Shown: positions 1-12,700, counted from the stretch's first letter. The stretch: DNA of 64,000 nt from Sipunculus nudus (GCA_026874595.1 CM049306.1:27087519-27151518); one strand, 5' to 3'. Translations and numbers: made by a program. Notes: a model not told the origin generated them from the sequence alone.

Positions 1-438
1 GGTGGAGCCACCTGCATTCTAGTTTATGCAGCAGACATCCAAGCTCATATCTTGGGAACCGTTTGACCGATTGGGCCAAAGTTTTGCATGTGTATAGTTC
101 TCACATAGCTCTTTATCATACGCAAAACTGGTGCCGTCACCTGCAACCATTTTTCCTCAGCATCCATCTGATTGTCTGCCACGGGCTTAAATCACTCATA
201 TACATGTAGTGGTTTGACTTATCTGCCTTAAATTTTGCATATGTATACAACTGGGACGGCTTTCTGGATTTTGTGGTAGGGGGGGCAACCTTCATACACA
301 ATTTGGCTGCAGACATCCATGCTAATATGCAACATTTCACTCTATTTCCCCTTGCCACTTAATCCATGCCTCACTTCACCCGTTCCACTCTGATTTAGGC
401 GGATACACGTAGTCGCTTGTCGACTACCCGTATTCTAG
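1..438 (+). mobile_element. F2 helitron-like element, 3' part (cut by window start)
   Basis: This copy ends in the F2 terminal structure: GGCGGATACACGTAG, hairpin arms GTAGTC and GACTAC, then CCGTATTCTAG. The final CTAG lies about 11 bases after the hairpin, as in Helitron 3' ends. The base run that follows (TTGTATTTAAATACG) is the interior of an F1 element, so F2 appears inserted in F1. The body holds the recurrent modules with degenerate GGTGGCGCCACC palindromes. Confidence 0.7.
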
Positions 439-975
439 TTGTATTTAAATACGAATATGATTTTGTACTCCATTATAAAATTTCTTGCATAAAGAATGGG
501 AATTCAGGTAAAAATGAAAATATATGAATACTCGTGCAGATACTTTCAAAATGTATTCATGAATGCATTCATGAATATATTCTTTAATATTATTTTAATA
601 ATCATATCAGTTATAATTCATTTTAAAAAATCATATGATTCTCTTATTATTTTTAATAAAAATTATATTTGGGACAATATTTGTATTTCTTTTAATAAAT
701 TAGTTAAACTCTCATATTATATGTTCTGCTTATAAGTTATATGGCCAAGTCAAAATCTGTGTGACAATAGTACTCCATTTGTTAATAAAATAAATGAAAT
801 CAATCCTCTTCCCTGTCTCCAAAGGTTCTATCAAAATCATACATAAGCTAAACAACAACAACTCATAATACAGCTTATATTTATTACTACACAAAACCAG
901 CATGTGCCTCATTTCTAAATAATATTTTTTTATCATATATAACAGCTGAGCGTCGTGACCCATAGGTCCCTTGTT
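439..975 (+). mobile_element. F1 element, 3' fragment
   Basis: The sequence matches the last 540 bases of the F1 copies ending at 12527, 36809 and 41569. It finishes with the F1 tail CAGCTGAGCGTCGTGACC, CATAGGTCCCTTGTT. Its 5' part is outside the window, beyond the F2 insertion. The small open frames are not conserved as coding units. Confidence 0.75.
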
Positions 976-984
976 TTTTTTTTA

Positions 985-3900
985 TTATTTTTTTACAAAT
1001 TGTTTTCTCTTTTTTTTTGAGACCTTTAAAAATGTGAACATCTGTTAGCATGGCACAAATCGTAACGACTGGACCTAGAATCTTCATTCTCAATACACTA
1101 AGAGACCTATGAAAAGTCTCCATGGAAACCAGAAATTAGGTCTCTGTTACCCATATCCTTCGAGCTATGGGGCCCCAAAGTACCCCCCAGAGTAGTCAAA
1201 AATTTCATACAAAAACTTCAATATCTCAATAACTACATCACTGATGGTCATGATTTTTGGCATACATATTGATTATGAGATGTTCCATCAGTTCCTGCAG
1301 ACTGGTGGCGCCACTTGTATTTTTCGATTTTTTACGAATTTTTTTCTCTATTATTGAGACCTTTAAGGATGCTGTCATCTGTTAGCATGGCACAAATCCT
1401 AACGACTGGACCTAGAATCTTCATTCTCAATACACTGAGAGACCTATGAAAAGTCTCCATGGAAACCAGAAATTAGGTCTCGGTTACCCATATCCTTCAA
1501 GCTATGGGGCCCCAAAGTACCCCCCAGAGTAGTAAAAAATTTCATACAAAAACTTCAATATCTCAATAACTACATCACTGATGGTCATGATTTGTGGCAT
1601 AACTATTGATCAAGAGGTGTTCCATCAGTTCCTGTAGACTGGTGGCGCCACCTATATTGTTTGATTTATTTACGATTTCTTCCTCTATTTTTGAGACCTT
1701 TAAGGATGCTGTCATCTGTTAGCATGGCACAAATCGTATAGACTGGAACTAGAATCTTCATTCTTGACACACAGGGAGACCCATGAAAAATCTCCTTGGA
1801 AACCAGAAATTAGGTCTCTGTTACCCATATCCTTCGAGCTATGGGGCCCCAAAGTACCCCCCAGAAAAGTCCAAAATTTCATACAAAAACTTCAATATCT
1901 CATTAACTACTTGACTGATGGTCATGATTTTTGGCATACATATTGATCATGAGAGGTTCCATCAGTTCCTGAAGACTGGTGGCGCCACCTGTTTTTTTCG
2001 ATTTTTTACGATTTTTTTTCTCTATTTTTGAGACCTTTAAAAATGTGAACATCTGTTAACAAGGCACAAATCGTAACAACTGGACTTAGAATCTTCATTC
2101 TCGATATACTGAGAGACCTATGAAAAGTCTCCATGGAAACCAGAAATTAGGTCTCTGTTACCCATATCCTTCAAGCTATGGGGCCCCAAAGTACCCCCCA
2201 GAGTAGTAAAAAATTTCATACAAAAACTTCAATATCTCAATAACTACATCACTGATGGTCATGATTTGTGGCATAACTATTGATCAAGAGGTGTTCCATA
2301 AGTTCCTGTAGACTGGTGGCGCCACCTATATTGTTTGATTTATTTACGATTTCTTCCTCTATTTTTGAGACCTTTAAGGATGCTGTCATCTGTTAGCATG
2401 GCACAAATCGTAACGACTGGACCTAGAATCTTCATTCTTGACACACAGGGAGACCCATGAAAAATCTCCTTGGAAACCAGAAATTAGGTCTCTGTTACCC
2501 ATATCCTTCGAGCTATGGGGCCCCAAAGTACCCCCCAGAAAAGTCCAAAATTTCATACAAAAACTTCAATATCTCATTAACTACTTGACTGATGGTCATG
2601 ATTTTTGGCATACATATTGATCATGAGAGGTTCCATCAGTTCCTGAAGACTGGTGGCGCCACCTGTATTTTTCGATTTTTTACGATTTTTTTTCTCTATT
2701 TTTGAGACCTTTAAAAATGTGAACATCTGTTAACAAGGCACAAATCGTAACGACTGGACTTAGAATCTTCATTCTCGATATACTGAGAGACCTATGAAAA
2801 GTCTCCATGGAAACCAGAAATTAGGTCTCTGTTACCCATATCCTTCAAGCTATGGGGCCCCAAGTACCCCCCAGAGTAGTAAAAAATTTCATACAAAAAC
2901 TTCAATATCTCAATAACTACATCACTGATGGTCATGATTTGTGGCATAACTATTGATCAAGAGGTGTTCCATCAGTTCCTGTAGACTGGTGGCGCCACCT
3001 ATATTGTTTGATTTATTTACCATTTCTTCCTCTATTTTTGAGACCTTTAAGGATGCTGTCATCTGTTAGCATGGCACAAATCGTAACGACTGGACCTAGA
3101 ATCTTCATTCTCAATACACTGAGAGACCTATGAAAAGTCTCCATGGAAACCAGAAATTAGGTCTCTGTTACCCATATCCTTCAAGCTATGGGGCCACAAA
3201 GTACCCCCCAGAGTAGTCAAAAATTTCATACAAAAACTTCAATATCTCAATAACTACATCACTGATGGTCATGATTTGTGGCATAACTATTGATCAAGAG
3301 GTGTTTCATCAGTTCCTGTAGACTGGTGGCGCCACCTATATTGTTTGATTCATTTACGATTTCTTCCTCTATTTTGAGACCTTTAAGGATGCTGTCATCT
3401 GTTAGCATGGCACAAATCGTAACGACTGGACCTAGAATCTTCATTCTTGACACACAGGGAGACCCATGAAAATTCTCCATGGAAACCTGAAATTAGGTCT
3501 CTGTTACCCATATTCTTTAGGCTGTATGGCTCCAAAATACCCCCCAGAATAATGGAAAATTTGATACAAAAAGTGCAATATCTCAATAACTACAACACTG
3601 ATGGTCATGATTTTTGGCATACATATTGATCATGAGCTGTTCCATCAGTTTCTGCAGAGAGGGTGCGCCACCTCTATTTTTTACAAATTTTTACGAATTT
3701 TTTTCTCTTTTTTCGAGACCTTTGAAGATGTGGTTATCTATCAAGAGGGTACAAATTGCAACAACTGGACCTAGAAACTTCATTCTTGTCATGCAAGGAG
3801 GCCCATGAAGAGTGCCTGTGGAAACTTGAAATTAGGTCTCTGTTACCCTTATCCTTCAAGCTATAAGACTCTGAAGTATCCCTTAGAATAATGGACAATT

Positions 3901-4373
3901 TGATACAAAAGCTGAAGTATCTGAACAACTAATACGGAGATCATCATGATTCTTTGCATGGATTTTGACCATTAAGTGTTTTAATCTCAGCTGACTGTAA
4001 GTCATCTGAAGTATCCCTCAGTATTTTTTTTATTTTACGAATTTTTTTCTCTTTTTTTGAGACCTCATAAGATGCAGTCATCTGTTAACATGGCACAAAT
4101 CGTAACAACTGGACCTAGAATCTTCTCTCTTGACATGCTGAGAGGCCCATGAAAAGTCTCCTTAAAAACTTGAAATTAGGTCTCTGTTACCCATAACCTC
4201 TGAGCTATGGGGCTCCGAAGTACCCCCCAGAATAATGGAAAATTGATACAAAAGCTCAAGTATCTGGACAATTATTATATTGATCACCATGATTCTTTGA
4301 ATGGATATTGATCATGAAATGTTTCATCAGTTTCTGCATTCTGGTGGCGCCACCTGTATTTTTTTCAATTTTT
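985..4373 (+). repeat. 337-bp tandem array, about ten units, with 674-bp dimer periodicity
   Basis: The marker GAGACCTTTAA recurs at 1019, 1356, 1693, 2030, 2367, 2704, 3040, 3376, 3715 and (as GAGACCTCATAA) 4059. Spacing is 336-339 bases, rising to 344 in the last unit. Most units carry GGTGGCGCCACC (for example 1304-1315). Units alternate between two types that differ in the T-rich stretch after the palindrome. The blocks 1693-2366 and 2367-3039 are almost identical, which gives a 674-bp higher-order repeat. Units past about 3.4 kb are more diverged. Confidence 0.92.
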
Positions 4374-5568
4374 AGCTCAGCTGACTGAAAGTCATCTGAG
4401 CTTTAGGGATCACCTTTTGTCCGTCCTCCCTCCGGCCATCCAGGCATCTGTCTGTTAACAGGGCACAAATCGTAACAGCTAGACCGGGAATATCTTACTT
4501 GAAATCCTGGGAGGTCTATGGAAATTCTCCTTGTAAACCTGAAATTAGGTCACTGTGACCTATATTCTTTGAGCTATGGGGTTCTGAAGTACCCCCCAGA
4601 ATAATGCAAAATTTAATACAAAACCTCAAGTATCTGAACAACTAATGCATTAATCACCATGATTCTTTACATGGATATTGATCATGGAGTGTTTCATCAA
4701 TTTCTGGAGATTGGTGGTGCCACCTATATTTTTTTTATTTTTTATGATTTTTTTTCTCTACTTTTGTGATCTTTAAACATTTGGTCATCTGTAAACAGGG
4801 CACAAATCATAATGACTGGACCTAGAATCTTCTGTCCTCACCTCCAGGGAAGCCCATAAAAGGTCTACATGGAAACCCGAAATAAGGTCCGTGTTACCCA
4901 TATTCTGTGAGCTATGGGGCTCTGAAGTACCCCCCAGAATTAAGATTTGGTCATATATTAACAGGGCACAAATCATAATGACTGGACCTAGAATTTTCTG
5001 TCCTCACCTCCAGGGAAGCCCATTAAAGGTCTACATGGAAACCCGAAATAAGGTCCCTGTTACCCATATCCTTCATGCTCTGGGGCTCCGAAGTACTCCC
5101 CAGAATAAAGATTTGGTCATCTGTTAACAGAGCACAAATTATAATGACTTGACCTAGAATCTCCTTTCTTGATATGCTGGGAGGCCCCTGAAAAGTCTCC
5201 TTGTGCACCTGAAATTACATCTCTGTTACCCATATCCTTCATCCTATGCGGCTTTGAAATACCCCCCAGAATAAACATTTGGATTTGTTAACAGGGCACA
5301 AATCATAATAACTGGACCTAGAATTTTATTTTTTGACATGCTGGGAGACCCCTGAAAAGTCATCTCGCAAACCTTGAAAATAGGTGTCTGTTACCCATAT
5401 CCTTCATGCTACAGAGCTCCATAGTACCCCAATGAATATTGGATGATTTTATACAAGAGGTCAAGTTTGGAAAAAATATTTCATTCAAATTTGACATTCA
5501 GATGATAAAATTACTTTTGTCAATGTCTTCCTGGTCAGCTGAGCGTCATGACCCCTGGGTCACTTGTT
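4374..5568 (+). mobile_element. F1-type element carrying the array modules
   Basis: It begins with the F1 head AGCTCAGCTGAC and its hairpin partner CATCTGAGCT, followed by a GTCCGTCC-like run. It ends with the F1 tail CAGCTGAGCGTCATGACC, then CACTTGTT at 5568. Its interior is made of the same sequence modules as the 337-bp array upstream, so the array probably arose by expansion of the interior of such an element. The boundaries are inferred from other copies. Confidence 0.6.
4780..5280 (+). repeat. three copies of a 166-bp half-module
   Basis: The phrase ATTTGGTCATCTGT, or variants, recurs near 4780, 4945, 5111 and (degenerate) 5277. The period of about 166 is near half of the 337-bp array unit. 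It looks like a deletion derivative of that unit that was tandemly amplified. Confidence 0.8.
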
Positions 5569-6060
5569 CAACTTTGGGCTTGTGAGTGGGATATCACTAA
5601 AAGGATTCACCGTAGGAATTTTATTTTTTCGTTGAAGATGTATATTGACAAAATCTGGGTCAAGTTCGAAGATGGGTGACCTTGACCTATTTTTCCACGT
5701 TTTAGAGCTGATTATACGAAAAACATTTAGAAGCTTATTTCTCAGGAACCATTGGGTGGATTTTCACAATACTTACTATGATCATAGGGACTGATGGTCT
5801 GTAACTGCAGCACAAGCCACCTGCAATTTCTGATTTAAAATGAATTTTTCTTGGATTATTCAACTTTGGCCTTGTGGGTGGGATATCTCTAAAAGGATTC
5901 ACAATAGGAATTTTATTTCTTTTGTGAAGATGTATATCAACAAAATCTCGGTCAAGTTCGAAGATGGGTGACCTTGACCTGCTTTTCAAGGTCACAGAGC
6001 TTATAATAGAATCAAACTTAGAAGCTTATTTTTCAGGAAGCATTTGGTGGATTGTTTTGA
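5569..6060 (+). repeat. two tandem copies of a 291-bp module with TGACCTTGACCT
   Basis: TTCAACTTTGG and the following GGGATATC.CTAAAAGGATTCAC occur at about 5569 and 5860. Both copies contain GATGGGTGACCTTGACCT. No coding potential is supported. Confidence 0.8.
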
Positions 6061-8289
6061 ATCATGGTACATACCTCTCCATTTTAAATTTATAACTGAG
6101 ACATGTACAGATATACATCCATGTGAGAACAGATATTTAGTACTTGTTACTGTTACCACCTCTAAACACTGTTCTTTTGGCTGAGGGCTTTTTTCAGCTT
6201 CTGCTGATATTCTAGTGTAAAAATATACCGGGGGAGTCTTCCTTCAACTTAACATGCATTTCAATACTTTCTGGTTGTTTGTAGGATACCTAGCGAACCA
6301 AAGTCTAAACTTTTCTGTTGTTAAGCATTTACGTGAATGGCGAGTTTTGTACAAATGCAAGTTCACATCACAGGGGAGAAGGTTAAAATGGTTTGTGTGA
6401 GACAAATAAAACTGGTAGATATTTCACTGTCTTTGCAATAAAAAATAAATTACTTCATCCTATGATCTTAAGATGTTACTTTATAAATAAAAAGTGATGC
6501 TAGTTGTATATTTGTAATTGCAAATTAAAAAAAATAAGTTTTTAAAATGAAAGAAAAATAGAAAATGCTGCCACTTTCAGAAACGTATAACTAACAGACA
6601 TTTACGTTCATGGTGATTGGTAGCATTGTTATCCAATAAGAAAATCCAATGCTCCAGTTTTCCGCAAGCCTACTAAGTTTTAATCCCTGCCCTCCTGGGC
6701 CTTCTATTGCATAATGAATTTATGATGTTCATATTCCAAGTAATTGTGTATTTCTTTAAATTCATCACTAGACAAAAATGGATTAGTACTTGTAACAGTG
6801 TTATCAGAAATGACAATGAGCCCTCATGTATGCATGTAACATTTTTTACCCTGTGCATGCCATATGTACTGTGTCCGCCTACACCTGTATTTACTGATTC
6901 GGCCATACTCCTGTTAATAGAACTGATGGTATGTTATGAATACACAAGTGGGTCTGCCGGTCTTTACTGTAAATCTCTCAGACCAGGAGTTATAAATGAT
7001 TTAAGGCTTAAAATATGGAAAATTGAGGATTGACCAAGCTACTGACCAGAAAGTCTAAGCAGCAAATGAGCCACGTCTACTTAAACAACTCCAAGGGCGC
7101 CAAAGTTTTTCCACCTCATTACTCTCCAGTAACTTTGATGGCATTTACCGGTGCAAAATCTGTTGCATGCTTCTACATGATATGTATTATTAAATCAGCT
7201 GCATTTTGCCTGGTGGTTAAAATTATCTGTAATATCCCATACTTTTTCTGAAAAAAAAAATGCCTCATTTAAACACCATGTCCAGTACACAGCTGATTCA
7301 TGTTCGCAATTATGCAGCTGTGCCTCATGGCTGATGGCAAGAAATATTACATAAAGCATGGCTTGGATTCTTGGAAACCAGCTAAACACATATAGGTGCA
7401 GTTTTGCTGTTATTTTATGAAACAAAAATGAAGAAATTTATTTCATTATTATGTAGATGTAGACATAATAATTCAAAATATCACATGGGGAATCAGAAGT
7501 GTTATAAGAGGGATAAAAGAGGAAATAAATGGTGACATAACATCAGTTTAAAGTGATAGGTTCAGAATCCCCATCAGGCCATGTCAGTAGCAACTGCCAC
7601 TGGATATCTTTAAAACGGTTATTGACTACCATAATCAGGATTTTTCTTCCAAATGTGAAATTAATGAAATTATATGGGTTAAAAATGAAAAAAATACATA
7701 TCAGAATAGCAACAGAAATAATTTTCATTTCCTACACATCTGTATGTAGTATTCAAATCAAGTAGTTTAATAGGCATGTGTGTGTGAAATGGGCAAATAA
7801 GGTGGAATGAAAATCTAACAAATACTTCTCTGTGAAAGTAATTTAATTGACCATTTTGAAGGCATAAGTGTAAAAGTTCACTTTCTGTATCAAAGAATTT
7901 TTAAAAAGTGTTCATTAAAACATTGAATCTTAAAATAATAAAAAAAAAAACAGTGTGCAAGACTGAACTTTTAAACAGGCCATTCATACTTAAAGATTCC
8001 AGGTGGTCATCTTAATGGTTTAATATTTCAAACATTAAAATGAGAGGCTAATTGAAAAAAAATCCATATTTGTATGCTTCTCCTCTCAAATGAACAACAA
8101 ATAATGACCCTGTAAATATATTTAACTATATATGCATTCTTTTAGCCATATTGTTTATATGTATTTAAATGATCAAGGGTGATCGCCAGATACCTAAGTA
8201 ACATTTACATGTCAAAGTGACGAGGGAAAAGTCATGCTTTTTTTGTCACAGGTCCTATAAAAGTAATGAAATTTTGATTTGCTTTAAGT
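6061..8289. other. AT-rich stretch without recognised features
   Basis: I searched by eye for the missing upstream TRABID exons (ankyrin-like and NZF zinc-finger motifs) and found none. Short open frames here, such as 6707-7033, have no recognisable domain. This is probably intron of the TRABID gene. Confidence 0.4.
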
Positions 8290-8520
8290 GTATGAATCTT
8301 GTTTTTGATTTTGGGGTCAACGGTCAAGGTCACAGGATCCAATTCTTTAAAAAGATTGTGGATGCATTTTAAGCCGAACTTTCCATTCCATCTTCCTCAT
8401 TTTGCTCACCTGCCAATAGCGGAAGGAAATTCATGGATTTTGGGGTCACAAGATCAAGGGTCAAGGTCACAGAGGCCATCTGTCCACATATTTGTTTTCA
8501 AATGAAAGCTCAAGTTTGGA
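8290..8520 (-). repeat. fragment of the 288-bp half-site repeat, reverse orientation
   Basis: GGTCAAGGTCACAG occurs twice (near 8322 and 8461), with GTGGATGCATTTTAAGCC between them. These are the reverse complement of the phrases found in the array at 55.9-57.4 kb. Confidence 0.7.
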
Positions 8521-9182
8521 ATGACAAATGGATATCAAACTTGTTCGGATTTGAAAAATTGATTATTTTTTATCTTCCTCTTTATTTCAGTTAAATTCAG
8601 TGTGTATTATTATACTTTGATTAACTCGTCTCCACTTTCTATCTTTTTGTATAATTTACATGCATATTACAGTCACTCAGTTCAAATTTCAATACAAATA
8701 TGTAATCGTGGGAGGCCAACTGTTGCCATATTTCCATATGTTAGGTTTTTATGAAAAATATTCTTTATCAATTTTAGCTTAGTGCCTTGACCCACAGAAC
8801 CCTTGTATAAATATATGTATATAATTTTAAATTCTATCTTTGACCAACAGTTAAACAAGCCTTGCTATAAATGAGCCTATGTGTGCGTCTGTGATGGTGT
8901 AGGAGAAGGTGCTGTTGTGGAATACAAGCTGTTACAAAAGATGTTAATTAATGTGAAGGGCCTGGGAAACTCATTGGTCAAATATGGTATGCTGAACTGC
9001 AGATGCTACAAGTTAAGAACCTGCCTGCAGGGACAGAAACCGTCAACCTGTCAGTTATTATAGGCAGGTACAGAGTTCAGCTGCCATTGTGGCTTTGACA
9101 TATTATTTGTGTGAATTGACTGCCTCTAAAGTGCTGTTTACTCTTGAAAATAAAACTACTGGCATAACTTGTTGTTTTGTAG
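8521..9182. other. intronic or upstream DNA, nothing recognised
   Basis: An open frame at 8881-9063 has no recognisable similarity. The segment ends in the polypyrimidine tract and acceptor of TRABID exon a. Confidence 0.4.
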
Positions 9183-9254
9183 ATATTGCTGACTTACCAA
9201 GACCAGTGCAGAAGAGACTGTTTGATGAAATATTGGACAGAGATGTCCAAAAAG
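9183..9254 (+). CDS. ZRANB1: TRABID coding exon a (linker before the OTU domain)
   Basis: This 72-nt internal exon encodes ADLPRPVQKRLFDEILDRD and the residues around it. It corresponds to the stretch joining the ankyrin-like domain to the OTU domain in TRABID (vertebrate counterpart around LFDEVLDRDVQKE). It is preceded by a pyrimidine-rich tract ending TTTTGTAG and followed by the donor GTAAAT. It starts with the last two bases of a codon and ends with one base that completes a Glu codon in the next exon. Nothing homologous to the preceding ankyrin-like exon is visible in the 9 kb upstream. The following intron is 9.4 kb and contains nested mobile elements. Confidence 0.93.
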
Positions 9255-9527
9255 GTAAATAAATTTCCCATTCTAAAAAATTCAGTATTATAATTTTTAA
9301 GCTGGGAACTTCTGATTTAAAATTATGCTTCTCTTTTAACACATGCATTTACTTCCATTATGCAGTCAGTTTTATATCACTTGTAGAATAGAAATGTGAT
9401 TCAAGGTCAGCTACCCAGCAACTTTAAAATATTATTCTTCACCAGATATTTCTTTTAATGAGTTTTGATCAAAGCCTCAGAGCTTCTCCTTCTTGAATTG
9501 CCATCCATTAGACAGGTTATGTTTTAT

Positions 9528-9890
9528 TGTATCCCCAGAAAAAGTGGGGGGGGGGGGGGGGGGGAGATACCCTAGTTTTATGATTGTCCTGCGGCCGTCA
9601 CAGTTGAATCTTGTCTGTGCAATAACTAAAAAAATATTTCACGGATCTTTACAAAACTTGACATTTGCATAGATATGGAAGAGAGGATGGAGCCTATTCA
9701 AAATTGGGTCATGACCTGTACTGGGAGAGTGACCTTGACCTTGAATATGTCAGTTTTTGGTGAAAATCATATAAAATCTCAAATATCCCTATCAGGGATG
9801 TATTGATTGGTCAAAAAATCAAATTGACCAAAGATCTTGGATGGCTTTGTCTTCTGCAGGAAACAGGTGGCGCCACCTTTTGCCCTTTTT
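9528..9890 (+). mobile_element. F7 repeat, left part with expanded poly-G in its head
   Basis: The head TTGTATCCCCAGAAAAAGT is followed by a run of about 20 G where other F7 copies have only the G-rich arm of a hairpin. The body has GGGTCATGACC, GTGACCTTGACCTTG and GGTGGCGCCACC (9868-9879). The copy is interrupted at about 9886 by F1 element A and resumes at 12528. Confidence 0.65.
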
Positions 9891-12527
9891 AGCTCAGCTG
9901 ACTATAAGTCATCTGAGCTATAGTCGTGGTTCATTGTCCGTCGTCCGTACATCCGTCTGTCCGTCCGTCCGTAGATGTGGCACGTTTTGAAACCGTAAGA
10001 CCTAGGAATCCAAAATTCGGCATAATGTTAGATGTCCCCAAGATCTCCTACCAAGCCGAAAACTGGGTCTTTGCGACTTCGTTCCTATGAGAAATTAAGG
10101 AAAAACCTCAATTTTTTATTAAAAACCTATTTTCACACTTCAGGACTGCCTAATATCAAAACGACTCATCTGTTTTTCCTCATATTTACCATAAATATTC
10201 CTCTATATAGTTCCTATGTACATGCCAGAAATTATGTCTGTATTATATAATTTAAAAAAGTTATGGGCCCAAACATAATGCATTATGTAAAAAATCAGTA
10301 AAGATATTTGATCACTTAACACAAAACATGTTAAAGCTTGGACTTTTTTCCAGTAATATAACTTTAATCAATCAAAATTAAATTGTATACCCAAAATTAG
10401 ATAAAAATCTTTTAAATTTTTTAAAATATTAACAAAAATAAAAAATTGGTACCTTTAATTTAGCCTAACTTTGACCACGGCACGTTTTTTTCCTGTAAGT
10501 ACTGTGGATTTAATTTTCACAGCATGTTTTTGTTAGCATTTTGTCTGTTAACACCAAAAATTTGAAACCAATTGATCAAAAACTAGATTTTATTCAAGTT
10601 TTCAAACACCATGTAACATATTGTTTTCATCAAGCTAGTGTTAGGCAGTTTGCAAGAGCTCAGCTCCCTAGATTCAGCTCTCAGTTCCTAAAATTTGGCA
10701 TACAATTAGATGTCTCCAAAATCCCCTACCATGCCAAGAATTTGGTCACTAGGACTTAATACCTTCAAGATATTAATGAAAAACTTCATTTTTCCATTAA
10801 AAACCCATTGTTACACATCAAGACTGCCTAATATCAAAACAACTGATCTGACTTTAAATAATATATAATATACATATTTTTCTATACATTCTCTATGCAC
10901 ATGCCAGAAATGATGTCAGTATTGCCTAATTGTTTTAAGTGATGGGCCCAAACATAATGCACTTTTTAAAAAATCAAGAAATTTATTTACTCCCTGAACA
11001 AGGAGATTGCTGAAGCTAGAGATTTTTTGTCAGGGATGTAACATTATTTAATCAAGATTCAATTGAATACCCAAAATAAGTTCTGAATTTTTCAAATTTT
11101 ATAAGTTATTAGTATAAATATAAAATTAGTACCTTAAATTTTGCTCAACTTTGACCATGGCACGTTTGTTTCCTGTGAGCACTGTTGATATAATTTTCAT
11201 GTCATGCACACATAAGGATTTCAGCTTTTTAGTTTAAAAAGCTGAAAGAAATTGGCCAAAAATTGTAGCTTTTGTTAATGTTTCTATGAGACCATGTCAG
11301 ACCTTGGCCCTCTCCAGCCCCTCTTGAGTCACCTGTACGTTGACCTTGTTGAACTTTCAGCAAATTATGCATGCTTGGGGCAAGGCATACACTGGGGCAG
11401 CCAGGCAGCTTATGGCCAGCCACAGTTGATCCAGGTGTCCAACCCAACTCATCTAGTAATTTTAACCAAAAACATAACAATAAACAATTAATTAATAAAT
11501 TTTTATTGGTTTTTAATAACAAATAAAAGAAAAATAGAAAAAGGAATTTGTTAGTTTATAATAACAGGAAATTAACTTCCAGTTACTGGTGATATAAGAA
11601 TCTTGTATCGATGGATAGAATGTCATGTATTCCAAATAACACCATGCAGTCACCTATGGTATTTTTCAGTTCAATTTTAATGATAAAAAAGTAAATCATA
11701 TTATTCATTACTAATGATTTGGGATCATATGAAGGAAATTAATGATAGACAAAGATGCCGTTGATAATATTAATCTAGATTCCTACTGTGTCTAGTGTGT
11801 CCATTGATGTGAAATTAGTCCAAAATGAATATATTACATTTATTTTTTTAAATATAAATAAAAGCCATAAAACCAGGTACTTATGATGATCATTATTTAA
11901 ATGTGTTAATTTTGTATATTCTGGATCCTCAACATCATTGTTTGGTGAAAACTGAATAAATACCATACATGGTGCAAATAATTTGCAATTGTATTTAAAT
12001 ACGAATATGAATATGTACTCCATTATAAAATTTCTTGCATAAAAAATGGGAATTCAGGTAAAAATGAAAGTATATGAATACCAGTGCAAATACTTTCAAA
12101 ATGTATTCATGAATGCATTCATGAATATATTCTTTAATATTATTTTAATAATCATTTCAGTTATATTTCATTTTAAAAAATCATAAGATTCTCTTATTAT
12201 TTTTAATTAAAAAATTATATTTGGGACAATATTTGTAATTTTTTTTAATAAATAGTTAAACTCTTATAATATATGTTCTGCTTATAAGTTATATGGCCAA
12301 GGCAAAATCTGTGTGACAATAGTACTCCATTTGTTAATAAAATAAATGAAATCAATCCTCTTCCCTGTCTCCAAAGATACTATCAAAATCATACATAAGC
12401 TAAACAAAAACAACTCATAATACAGCTTATATTTATTACCACACAAAACCAGCAAGTGAATCATATCTAAATTATATTTTTTTATCATATATAACAGCTG
12501 AGCGCCGTGACCCATAGGTCCCTTGTT
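9886..12527 (+). mobile_element. F1 element A, full length (2.6 kb)
   Basis: The head AGCTCAGCTGAC starts at 9891 after TTTTT. It forms a hairpin with CATCTGAGCT and is followed by GTCCGTC runs. The interior has two diverged modules, each starting near a TTAGATGTCCCCAAGATC-like phrase. The end is CAGCTGAGCGCCGTGACC, CATAGGTCCCTTGTT at 12527. Sequence on both sides belongs to a single F7 copy, and uninterrupted F7 paralogues at 13.57 and 27.35 kb show the empty site. There is no transposase, so the element is non-autonomous. Confidence 0.8.
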
Positions 12528-12700
12528 ATGTATTTGTGCCATTTTAATACCTCCTTTATTGCCACTTGACAGTACTGCCAGTACTGTAACAGTGTAAGCC
12601 AAAAACTAATGGACAGATTTCTTTCATATTATGCATATTGTCACACCCCACACAGCAGACATATATTTCCAGGGAACTTTCATGCAAAAGTCTATAAAAT
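12528..12700 (+). mobile_element. F7 repeat, right part after the F1 insertion
   Basis: CCATTTTAATACCTCC, TTGCCACTTGACAGTACTG and TTTCTTTCATATTATGCATA continue the F7 consensus seen uninterrupted at 27355-27460. Confidence 0.65.

Noticed and set aside
1764-2620. Identical 60-residue open frames at 1764-1946 and 2438-2620
   Set aside because: They are copies of the same tandem-repeat unit. Other units break the frame, so identity reflects DNA duplication, not coding constraint.
985-4373. CRISPR-like array
   Set aside because: The repeats are 337 bp, contiguous and without unique spacers, in an intron-containing animal genome.
6707-9063. Open frames considered as the missing upstream TRABID exon
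   Set aside because: None resembles the ankyrin-like or NZF regions, and none ends with a donor in the right phase.
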